DNA from: Hypoxylon rubiginosum
Taxonomy: Eukaryota; Ascomycota; Sordariomycetes; Xylariales; Hypoxylaceae
DNA: 64,000 bases
Direction of reading: 5' to 3'
Assembly: GCA_902806565.1 (NCBI GenBank)
Contig: CADCXA010000027.1
Coordinates: forward strand, 1,860,001 to 1,924,000
Part shown: one piece after another, positions 34,401-44,234 of the stretch
Layout: each line of letters begins with the position of its first letter
How positions within the stretch are numbered: position 1 is the first letter of the stretch
Translations under genes and position numbers: made by a program
The notes under the pieces: generated by a model
What the model was told of the DNA's origin: nothing
Databases searched by the model: none
The model's input: only the letters and a program-made list of their open reading frames with translations

Positions 34401-37400
34401 GCCTTTGCCTTTGCAGCATCCTCAATTAGGCAGACCTTGCCTCCCTTCTTCAGCAGAAGACTTGCGCTGATGATCGACTCTGCGGATAGCAAAGACGAGC
34501 TAGGGAAAACAATGAGATCGTTCTTTTCTTTCTGATCTTCGGGTATCTCTTCGCCGATGGGGTCGAGACAGTAATTGACGCTGGGGAAGTCAGCTAGAGA
34601 CTGCTGCAAGCCTGCTTTTATCTCTTCGGTTTGGCAAGCAACGGTGTATTCGACCGTGCTAAGAGCGTCGGCAATATCAAGCTTTTCCAATAGCGAGCTA
34701 GTACCTGCAAACTCCAGAATGGTCGTGCTAGGGTTAATGTGGTGCAAAAGTTTGATGTACTGTACGAAGCTGTCAGCCAAGTCACATACGTCTGCTTGAG
34801 GGGGTATTCATGACGGCTTACCTCTGAAAGTTGAGCGTGTACGCTCGCAGCGCTCTCTTTCTTCCCACTGAGAAGTGACTTCAACTCCTCCGTGGTCAGC
34901 AGATCTAAGGCAGGCTTCCATATCAACTTGCTGCATATCTTCTTCGAGACTGCGGCAGTGTCCGCTGCACTTCCTCCAGCAATCTCTGCACAGCAGAAGC
35001 CAGAAATAGAGAGCACCGGACGAGTCTCTTGCTCATCCAGCATCACTATGTCCGCCTTGAGCTCCTTAAATCCGTGCTTGGCGGCGTTAGAAAACCCCTT
35101 AAGGCGCTGGCCTGCAGCGTAGGGTATGTTAGCTGCGACTACAACCTCATCGATTGACTTGGGTACCATAGGCACCGCTAGCTTGTTGCCGCCACCATTC
35201 ACGGCTGCGAATGCAAGATGGAATACGGCATCTAGGGTGCCCGGATGGATCACGTGCGGGCGTTCCGGCGTATCAAGGCCTACATCTGGAATGCTAACAG
35301 CGCCGTAACTTTGGCCGGCACGAGTGCGGAGCTCCGTGACATTGGTGAAAGCGGGGCCGTACCCGAGGCCGATTGTCTCGAGCTCTTGGTAGAACTTCTC
35401 GCACGTCTGTGGTACCTTGCATTGCTTGGCAGCCTCTTGGTTGCGGGAGCAAGCTGCTTGCTTCTCGAGCTCTAGTTCCTGGACTATGGCCGGCTTGTCT
35501 AACTGCTCGTACTCGACTATAATAAGACCGAGGCAGTTTCGCGTGAGGTTCTGCCCGTCGGGCGAGCTCGAAATGGTAAACTCGGTCCAAGTTGACGATT
35601 GCTCGCGCGTACCGGAGAGATGCGGGCGTAGGCTTACGGTGTACTCCACGTCCTCTTCCTCGTTCACTACCATCGCTGCCACTAACTGGATATCACGAAG
35701 GCGGAAACCAAGGACGGCACGGTTCTTGTCTGAGCTCTGGAGAGCGGCCTCGATTGCCATGGCTAGAAAACCTGCTCCTGGGTAAAGGATGGAGCCTTGG
35801 ATCTTGTGGTCGGCAACCCAAGGTTCCTCAGAAAGCCGCACAAAGCCTCTCCAGAGTCGTTCGCCGGCTGAGAGAGACGCCGACGGAGCGCCGATCAGGC
35901 TCTTGGCTGGGACTTCGCGGAGTCGGTATTCGCGCGCTACTCGCGACTCGGTCCAATATCTTTGCGAGTGATTCCAGGGATATGCGGGCAGATCAGCAAG
36001 CATCTTGGGCGTGTGAGCTGGGTCCTCTAGGCCGTTTATCTTGGCAAAGTCAACCGGCAGGCCTTGCGTGAACAGGCTTCCCGCTAACGTCAGCGCGGTC
36101 TCGATGGCGCCCTTCTTACGCACAAGGGCGGTGAGGTAGGGCATGTTGGTGATACCAATGGCCTTTATGCTTTGCGTCGCCGGGCCCTGGAGCGCGGAGT
36201 GGGGACCAATCTCGACAAGTACATCAACGGCGTTTTCCTTGGACTTCTTTCCATTGATGATTGGCCGCACGAGATCCTGGATCGCAGGTGCAAACTTGAC
36301 GGGCGAGATCAGATTGCGCACCCAATGTGCGGCGCCAAGCTCGCTCGCATCCGCCTCGTTTGCCGTTACGCTCGAATGCATCTTGCATCCGTGTGTCGCC
36401 TCTCCAGTCTCGATATCAGCAATTGCCTCGAGGTAATCTTGCGCGACGAGCTGCATGTGCTGTGAGTGGTACGCCGTGTCGACCTGCAGCCGACGCGCGA
36501 AGATACCGTCGACCTCGAATACCTTGAGCAGCTTGTTAATGGCCGGTGTGTCTCCCGACAGCGTGACGCTAGATGGTGAGTTGATACACGCAACGCCGAC
36601 CTCGCCGGGGCAGACGCGCGCGATGACGGCCTCCGCCTCTTCGGGGGACGCGCCAACGGCCATCATAGCTCCGTCTATCTCCGGCGCGATCGTCTTCAGG
36701 TTCGACGAGAGGATTCCGCGGTAGTAAGCGACCTTCCACGCGTCCTCCTTCGTCAGCGCGCCCATGCAGTAGGCCGCCGCGATCTCACCGCTGGAGTGTC
36801 CCGTCACGGCAACGGGGGTGATTCCCCACTCCCGTAGCAGGTCGACCAGCGCAACTTGTAGGACCGTGCACAGCGTCTGCGAGTACAGGGCAATGCCGAG
36901 CTTCGAGGACGACGCACCCCGAGATAGTTCCTCGGCGGCGGACCAATCGCACTCGAGTTCCGCTCGCAGGTACGCGTCGGCTGCCTCGATGCTGGACCGG
37001 AACGTGTCGTACTTCATCAGCTCCATACCCATCGTCGCCCACTGGGCGCCCTGGCCCGTGAAGACGAAACCGAGGCGCGGCTTCTTGGATGATAGATGTT
37101 CTGGGTATACAACCTCCTCGGATTCTAGTGCTGTTTGAAGGTCGTCAATTGACGAGGCGATGGTGAAAGACTTCCACTGCAGCCGTGAGCGCTTCTCGGT
37201 CAAGGTGTAAGCGAGGTTGGAGACGAAGCCCTCTTTCTCAGCACCTCCGAGCTCCGTCGACTTCTTCTGGACGAATTCTGCCAGTGACTTCTTGACACGC
37301 TTCAGTCCGTCCCGGTCTTGCGAGGTGAGAGGGAAGAGCCGCGGCTTGGAGGAAGTAGTGATGCCGTTTACGTGCCCGTTGATAAGTTTGTAAGGCTTTG

Positions 37401-38974
37401 AAATGCCGTTGGTGTACGGGCGTAGCACATTCGTGAAATGGATTCCGTCTAACCCCCTCTTCTGCATGTAGTGATATGCGTCGTCGAGGATGGCATGGGC
37501 GTTCGTTCCACCGTATCCGAACGAATTGATACTAATACGACGCAGCCCGTCCTTGGGCCATCGCGCCAGCTCCGTCGGAATCTTGATGTTCCACTCGTCG
37601 AATTTGATCTTGGGGTTCGGATTGTGGAAAAGGATGTTTGGCGGAATCATGCCTCGCTCGAGCATGAGCACGCTCTTGATGACGCCAGCCAGGCCCGCAA
37701 CGGCTTCGAGATGGCCGATATTGGCCTTGACAGAGCCGACAATCAATTTGTTACTAGGGGAGTGCGCGGTGGACAATGTCCGCGCCAATCCCGACGTCTC
37801 TTCTGTGTCGCCGGCTTGCGTGCCCGTCCCGTGGGCCTCGACGTAGCCGGTCTCGCTGAAATCTAGCCCCGCGAGCTTGTAGACGTCGTTGATCAGCGAC
37901 GCCTGGGCATCCGCGCTCGGCAGCGTGAATCCCTTGGTGTGGCCGTCCTGGTTGGAGCCGGTGCCGCGGATGACGGCGCGGATGGGATCGCCGGCGACGA
38001 TGGCGTCGTCGACGCGCCTCAGCACGACGGCCGCGAAGCCTTCGCCGCGCCCGTACCCGTTTCCGGAGGCGTCGAAGCTCTTGCACTTGCCGTCGGGCGA
38101 CAGGAAGTTCTGGCCCGAGAAGAGCATGAACATGTCCGGGTTCAGCAGCAGGTTCGTGCCGCCGACGATGGCGATGTCCGACTCGCCCGTCCGCAAGCTC
38201 TGGCAGGCCAGGTGCAGGGCCACGAGGGAGCTAGAGCACGCGGTGTCCATGGCGAAGCTGGGTCCTTTCAGGTCGAAGAGCCACGACAGACGGTTCGCCA
38301 GCGACGTCTTCTGCACGCCGGTCGCCGTGTACGGCGGTGCCGCGTCCGCGTCGCGGAAGAGCATCTCCTTGTAATCGGAGGTGAAGTGGCCCATGAAGAC
38401 ACCGGTGCGCGTGCCGGCTATGTCTGCCAGCGAGTACCCGGCCGTCTCAAGGGCTTCGTATGCAACTTCCTAATACTTGTTAGCATATCATGTCTAACCC
38501 TTACATATCAGGTGAACAGTATTGGAAAGTAAGGTAACGTACTATGAATAAGTTAGTATTGATATCCTAAAGGGGTAAAGGGGGCCGGTCTAGGGGAAGA
38601 GCTCGATATACTAACCGATCATGATGCATTGCTGCGGGTCCATACTGCTGGCCTCCATGTTACTGATTCCAAAGAAGTTGGGGTCAAATAGGGCGATGTC
38701 TTGACGCAAGAAGTGTGCCCCTGTTGTGATGCTTGTGTTGCGCTTCTTGTTCGCGGACCAGAACGCCTTGGCGTTGAACCGATCTGCGGGAATCTCCGAC
38801 CATGCGGCTAATAGGTAGTATTAGTGAAGTGTTTACGTTAAGATACGACCTCTACGTACATTTCCCTTGGGAGATAGACTCCCAGAAGTTTTCGAGATTG
38901 TCGCCATCTCCAGGGAACCGGCATGACAGGCCGGTGATGGCGACTGAGACGTTGTCCTTTTGGGGTTGAGCCAT
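31496..38974 (-). CDS. Highly reducing iterative type I polyketide synthase (KS-AT-DH-degenerate MT-ER-KR-ACP)
   Basis: Exons: 38860-38974, 38616-38807, 34822-38465, 33588-34759, 31496-33524; total 7152 coding bases, about 2383 aa, in frame. KS (about 1-425): ITGLSCRFPG, active Cys in DTACSSS (about 178), His in VEAHGTG and KANIGHLE. AT (about 570-870): FTGQGAQW and nucleophile GHSSGE (about 660). DH (about 980-1260): His in DHKIQGSILYPG (about 987) and Asp in HPGTLDAVFH (about 1179). The following segment (about 1318-1600) is where a C-methyltransferase normally sits, but its SAM motif is reduced to ILEFAGTSS. ER (about 1660-1990): FREIMSVMGQ, TAAGGVGQAAIQ. KR (about 2015-2205): VLVGGLGGLG, LSSFAGIFGNRGQSNYAAG. 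ACP Ser in YGIDSLVA (about 2337). It ends just after the ACP with no release domain. Junction near 38465 is uncertain; the model gives DPQQCIMI-VAYEAL there, one residue short of the usual KS motif. Confidence 0.95.
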
Positions 38975-39604
38975 TGTTAGGGATTAGGGGTATGATGTTC
39001 AAGCTCAGGACATGCTCTATTCGAAGGGCGTCTTCAAGTGAATGAAAAGGGATTATAGTTCCCTGAGTATAGCTGTACTTGTTGAATGTACGAGCGAGCG
39101 AAGGCGCTTAATAGTAGCTCAAAATCATATAGACATGCACGGATATTGGTTACCTAAGATAGGCTACGAAGCTGGTTGATATGTCTTGTCACTTTACAGA
39201 CGGCTTACTCGTAAGACAGGGTATTATCATCATTGTTCTAACTTCGGGTCTGGAACGCCCAAATGAGAAAAGCACGTCTTGGGTTTCACAGCGGATCCTG
39301 TCGTCAACTAAGCCGGCAAGTTGTCAGCCGCATTTTGGCTAGCGTGTGAGTCGCCCGATTTAGGACTTGATACTAAGCCATATATTCTATCCATTCCAAG
39401 TAATGCCATCTTGGAAAGAATCCTTTGACTTATCTCTCGTTAGATTTAGTTGCCTGCCATCGGGATTTATTCTGGGTGATTTTCCTTCCTAGGCGGCCGT
39501 CTTATTCTTTTCACGTAATTCCCAATGGGGTATTCGGAGACTATTTTTTGGCCACTTAAACACTTTGTGGGCACATGCAAGATTCGTATACTAAATCCCC
39601 AGGA

Positions 39605-39630
39605 AAAACTACCTCGTCGGGAAATTTCCC
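39605..39630 (+). promoter_or_regulatory. Candidate cluster motif with 12-bp palindrome
   Basis: AAAACTACCT followed after four bases by a perfect palindrome GGGAAATTTCCC. A similar arrangement (AAACTACCT, then GGGGAATTTCGGG) occurs in the O-methyltransferase promoter at 48091-48115. Candidate regulator site; unproven. Confidence 0.35.
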
Positions 39631-39841
39631 AAAGGGTAAAAAGCTGAATCCTGGAGGAACTTTAGGCCGGGTAACTATTCCCACCCAAGGATCGCCTGCA
39701 TGAGCGTTTGAAACGGGCATTTTTCTTATCCTTCGAATATACCTTAGCGCCACGTGGGAACGACACGCGTGGGATGTCGTAAGCTGAGACAGATAGTAAT
39801 CTGCTGCATGCTGCATGGGATCGGCCAGGAGCTGAAAAATA

Positions 39842-39865
39842 AAAGCCAGCTGAGATAGGCTGGCT
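39842..39865. repeat. Inverted repeat, 8-bp arms
   Basis: AAGCCAGC (39842-39849) and GCTGGCTT (39858-39865) flank 8 bases. It lies 171 bp upstream of the thioesterase-protein ATG. It could be a DNA palindrome for a dimeric regulator or a hairpin in the transcript leader. Confidence 0.5.
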
Positions 39866-40036
39866 TATGTAAACTTACAAGTGAGGGCAATATGGACTAT
39901 ACTCATTCTTCTAGTCCTGCGTTGCCTAAATTCCCCCTTTTTCTTTCCCTCTCTGTCCAGTGAATAGTAGATCTTCCTAAGAACATTACATTCTATTGTC
40001 TTAAAGCACAAACTTCAATAGTAGCAAACTTACATC

Positions 40037-41279
40037 ATGCCGTTTCTACACGAGAAAGAATCAGGGCTTGTAGATCAAGCCCTTGATATCATCGCCGAAG
40101 AGGTTGGCATCGACCGCGACGAGCTATGTGATGATGCCGAGTTTGAAGACTTCGGCGTCGACGCCATCCTTGCTCGAATTATCACAGATCGGCTTGCCAA
40201 CACTACGGGGGTCGACGTCGGTCCTGCAACTCTTCAGTATGGCGCCAGCGTTAGCAGCTTCAAGCAACGCATAACTGAAGTAGCTCATGGGCAAAATCTC
40301 AGACCACAGAAGCAGAAGCGACAGGCACCCGTCTCAATCCCCACCATCAAGAAGTTGAACCTCGCATCGACCATCATAGAGAAGCCATCGCAGCCTCTCG
40401 CCATTCGGCTTCAAGGCAACCCCAACGCGAGGCAAAAAGTCTTCCTCCTCCCCGACGGCAGTGGCTCAGGAATGGCATACGTCCAGACCCCTAATCTCGG
40501 CCCCGATGTCTGCTTATACGGGCTCAACAGCCCGCTGCTGCACCGCCCGACCCCCTTCAGCGGCACCATTGAAGACCTCGCACAAGTCTTTGCCTCCGAG
40601 ATTCGGAAGGTGCAGCCGTACGGCCCTTATATCCTCGGCGGCTGGTCCGCAGGGGGTTATCATGCCTTCGAGGTTACGAAGCAGCTCATCCGCGAAGGGC
40701 AGACCGTCGAGAAGCTGATCCTCATCGACTCGCCCTGCCGGCTCGTCTTCGAGGCCCTGCCGATGGAGGTCGTCGATTACCTGGCCACCAACAACCTCAT
40801 GGGGAACTGGGGTAGCAAGAAGACACCCGAGTGGCTGGTGAAGCACTTCGACGACACTATTGGGGCTGTTGGCAAATACGTGCCCACGCCGATGAACTTC
40901 CCCGCCGCGCAGATGCCCAAGGTATTTATCATCTGGGCGTCGGATGTCGTGCTTGCCAAAGGCCAGGCTCAGCATACAGGACTAGACTTGCGGAAGAAAG
41001 TTACGAGGTTCCTATTAGAGGACAGGCCTCATTTCGGACCGCATGGTTGGGATGAGCTGTTCCCCGGTAGAGACGTCGCTATCGCCAAGATGCCCGGCCA
41101 CCACTTCGAAGTCATCCATCCACCAAGTGTGAGTACCAACATTATGAATGATTGCAAACTTATAGAATGATATGCTAACTGGCTTGTAGGTTGCATCTCT
41201 GGGAGGCTTATTGCGGGATAGCTTGCAGGGTCACCATTGGCAACGGAAAAACAACTGGGAGGTGTATAGTTCCAGGTGA
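40037..41279 (+). CDS. Stand-alone pseudo-ACP-thioesterase didomain protein
   Basis: Two exons, 40037-41128 and 41190-41279; about 393 aa. Residues 1 to about 78 align with the acyl-carrier domain of non-reducing PKSs (IAEEVGIDRDELCDDAEF, then DFGVDAIL), but the phosphopantetheine Ser is replaced by Ala: the codons read GTC GAC GCC ATC. A basic linker follows (about 85-125). The C-terminal domain is a class I thioesterase like the releasing domain of NR-PKSs: VFLLPDGSGS, nucleophile Ser in GGWSAGGY, Asp in LILIDSPC, and His in MPGHHFEVI. The complete triad suggests an active hydrolase, while the carrier half cannot be phosphopantetheinylated. It starts with its own ATG and promoter, divergent from an HR-PKS that has no release domain, so the inferred job is product offloading in trans with the dead carrier as a docking element. 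Not a broken NR-PKS: no upstream KS/AT/PT remnants. Confidence 0.88.
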
Positions 41280-41733
41280 GGGATGAGAGACAGCTGAATG
41301 ACTCGGAGTTACTCGGTCCCAAGAACTCGAATGTACATAGTACGTACCTAAGTAGTACCTATGTTTCACGGTGTTAGGAGACCGTGCCGATTCCTGTGTC
41401 ACACTCTTGTTATCCGCGGGCTCTAATACTCCATTCACAACTAAAAGTTACCCCCTCTCCCGCCACAATAGGTTCTCCGAACTACAAGTAGAGGAATCCT
41501 TGAGCGTCAGATAGCGCCAGGTATAGTTACACAAATGGGAGGTAAGGGAGGGAAGGGATAAATCTAGAACCGAATAGGCACCTGAGAAGTACCTAATTCG
41601 TACGTACCTGGTAATGGGACTAGGTACCGCAAGCTGCAGTAGGTATATTAAACGACCTTAGTCTTTGTCGTAGCCAACACACATCTTCGGCCGCAACATC
41701 GAAACTCCTACTAGTGCGATTCAATTATCAACC
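41280..41733. promoter_or_regulatory. Promoter of the SDR gene
   Basis: 454 bp between same-strand genes, with several GTACCT/CTAGGTACC-like short motifs around 41340-41630 and a TATATTAAA box-like stretch at 41643-41651, 83 bp before the ATG at 41734. Confidence 0.45.
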
Positions 41734-42735
41734 ATGGCACCCGATACGCTGTCTCTTGAAGGAAAGGTGGCCATCATTACGGGCTCCGGTCGCGAGAACG
41801 GCATCGGCGCCGGGATCGCCGCAGCCCTGGCCCGCAACGGCGCAAAGGTGGTAATCAACTACATCTCCGAAGCGACCGCATCGCGCGCCGCGGAGGTCGT
41901 AAAGAGTATTGAAGCTGCCGGGGGCAGAGCGGTGGCCGTGCAAGCAGACGTGTCGTCTCTCGAAGGGGCAAAAAGGCTCGTCGACGAGACTTTGGAGGCG
42001 TTTCATACCGAGAAGGTTGACATCTTGGGTACCCAAGTCGCATACGCTTCCACAAGTCGAGACGTGCATTAACGAACATTGCAGTCAACAATGCCGGCTT
42101 CTACAAGCCCGCGACGGTGCTCGATGTAACGAAGGAGGTGCTGGATAGGCATTTCGGCGTGATGGTTTACGGGCCCGTCTTCTTGATGCAGACTGCCGTA
42201 CCATATATGCCACGAGGCGGTCGCGTTGTCAACGTCGGATCCGGAGCATCAAGTACGTGCAGAGTAGCCGTGACATATCGATTCTCCATTCTCGGATTGC
42301 TGACCATTGAGTTCAATCGGTAGAGCTGGGGAACCCCCAAGCTCAATTCTATTCTGGAGCCAAAGCGGCAATGGATGCGATTACATATGCCGCTTCTATG
42401 CAGGTAAGCTAACGCGCCCTTCTCCTCTCGTGTCCTTCGTCATATCCCGCGTAGAGATAGTATTGAAACTCTACTAAGTGTGAACGCAGCTTGGAAGACA
42501 GCACGGCATCACTATCAATACCGTCATGCCGGGCCCGACATCGACGGACGCAATACCAGTAGGAAGCCAGGCGGAGAAGGCGCAACAGGCTCTTCTTGTA
42601 CCGATGACGAGAGCAGAAGGAAGGTTTAGCACGGTGGAGGACATCGCTGACGCCGTCCTGCTGCTCGTGCAGGAGAAGAGCAGGTGGATCACCGGGCAGA
42701 CTATCGGCGTGAACGGGGGTATCACTGGAAACTAA
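41734..42735 (+). CDS. Short-chain dehydrogenase/reductase
   Basis: Four exons: 41734-42028, 42085-42252, 42324-42403 and 42490-42735; junctions restore VDIL-VNNAG, GAS-SKLG and ASMQ-LGRQHG. About 262 aa, classical SDR length. Cofactor motif is IITGSGRENGIGAGIA (TGxxxGxG-type with a slightly expanded loop); NNAG supports the central sheet. The catalytic Ser is in NVGSGAS and the catalytic Tyr and Lys in FYSGAKAA (YxxxK). The C-terminus (RFSTVEDIADAVLLLV, GQTIGVNGG) is typical of beta-ketoacyl-ACP-reductase-like SDRs. Likely reduces or oxidises a polyketide carbonyl or alcohol. Downstream of the thioesterase gene, same strand. Confidence 0.92.
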
Positions 42736-42952
42736 GTTATCCTTGGTAAATGACTCCTTTTACGAACACGTCAAGTATGCCAAAAGATGTATATACCCTT
42801 ACGCTTTCGGCAAATGCTGACGAGCTTCTTCGCCGGGCAAAGAGTACGAGCTCTACGATCGGCTGCTAGAGACACATTGGAATAGGCAAATATCAAAATA
42901 AATCGAGCCTTGAGATTTGACTTGACTTAATTTAGTTGAAAGTGGATTTGAC

Positions 42953-44234
42953 TCAATGATCTATCGCGGCCTCATGTAGCGGGCCGAATCTGACGCCCTG
43001 AGGTTTGATAGAGTCGATGATCTTTCGCATATCTTGTTTTTCTTCCTCTGTTAGATCGATGTCCCTGGATGCCCAATTTTCTTCCAGTCGGTGGACTTTA
43101 GTTGTGCCCGGAATGGGAATCAATCCTTGGCTAGCAACCCACGCCAATGCAATCTGGCTTATAGTACAGCCCTTCCGAGCCGCAAGCTTCTTGATCTCCT
43201 TTACAATCTCGAGATTCTTATAGAAGTTGTCACCTTGGAATTTGGGAGCTACGAAAGATCAGTATTTCTCATGATGGGATACCGGGGGGATGCATTAAAA
43301 GATTCAACCCACAGCTCCGGCGGAAATCATCAGGCGCAAAGTCGTCTGGGCTTTTATAGTCGAAATTGTCAACGAGCCAGCCGTGACCAAGCGGACTGTA
43401 AGCTACGAAAGCTACGCCCAATTCTTTGCATGTAGCGATCACGCCACTAGTCTCGTGCATAGTCTCGAAAGCGGAGTATTCCGATTGAACGGCGTCAATC
43501 TTGGCAACTGTAACGAAGCAAATGTAAGTAATAGTCAAGATGTGGAAATCATGCGGAGATCATGCGGCACTCACTGGAATTGGCCTTGCGCAGCGTCTTG
43601 GCTGAGCATTCTGAAAGACCGATATACTTGGTCTTCCCTGCCTTTCGGATTTCATCAAGGGCCGAGATTGATTCCTCAAGAGGGGTATCTGCCTGTGTGA
43701 ATAGAGTAAATGGCATTGTCATAGTCGGCAAACTTACTAGGATCGATGCGATGGAGGTAATATAAGTCTGGAGCGAAACCAAGTCTCTCGATGGTGCCTT
43801 CGATGTACTCCTTGATATGAGACGCTGAGTTGGTGACATGGCCGTCCCCAAAGGCATCGAATCCGCATTTAGAGGCGACTGTTGTCGTGATTAATATTAT
43901 GTAGCTCAGAAATGGATGTGAGGTAGATAACCTACCGAAAACCTTGTCGCGGACGTTGTGTTTCTTGATGAATTGTCCCAAGATCTTCTCGTTCACGCCA
44001 GCTCCGTAGACGACCTAGACTCATATCATCAGCATTCCGACATAGCTTGCGGGCCAGGCAAAACGGCTGGCGTACCGCAGTATCCCAAAAAGTGCATCCG
44101 AGCTCGATGGCCCTGAGCAGTACCGGCTCGGCCTCGTCATAGCTTAGGTTGGTTCCCATCATAGCACTCAGGCCCATCGCGCCAAACCCAGGCGATGGGA
44201 CTTGGATATCGGAAAACTGGAATGATTTGACCAT
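42953..44234 (-). CDS. Aldo/keto reductase (AKR13/YakC-like)
   Basis: About six exons with short introns. The ATG at 44234 ([18 protein letters not shown]) is preferred over upstream non-ATG codons. Junctions seen: FWDTA-VVYGAG (catalytic Asp and Tyr), DKVF-VASKCGF (catalytic Lys), [27 protein letters not shown] and [20 protein letters not shown] holds the expected His, and KYIGLSECS and [10 protein letters not shown] are family landmarks. The C-terminus has [17 protein letters not shown] and the cofactor residues in KVHRLEENW. About 340 aa. NADPH-dependent carbonyl reduction is expected. Convergent with the SDR gene (about 220 bp between stops). Second aldo/keto reductase of the locus. Confidence 0.9.

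Larger units (their letters stand above)
38975..40036. promoter_or_regulatory. Divergent promoter between the PKS and the carrier-like/thioesterase gene
   Basis: 1.06 kb shared by two head-to-head genes, suggesting co-regulation of chain synthesis and release. Visible elements: CTTAC-TC-GTAAG inverted repeat (39204-39215), a perfect 12-bp palindrome GGGAAATTTCCC (39619-39630) preceded by AAAACTACCT (39605-39614), and an 8-bp stem inverted repeat (39842-39865). CT-rich tracts at about 39929-39957 precede the thioesterase start. Which, if any, bind the Zn2Cys6 protein is not known. Confidence 0.6.

Noticed and set aside
40037..40300. Idea that the ACP-like/thioesterase protein is the tail of a broken non-reducing PKS
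   Set aside because: No KS, AT, SAT or PT remnant upstream. It has its own ATG and a divergent promoter region, and the linker and thioesterase are intact.
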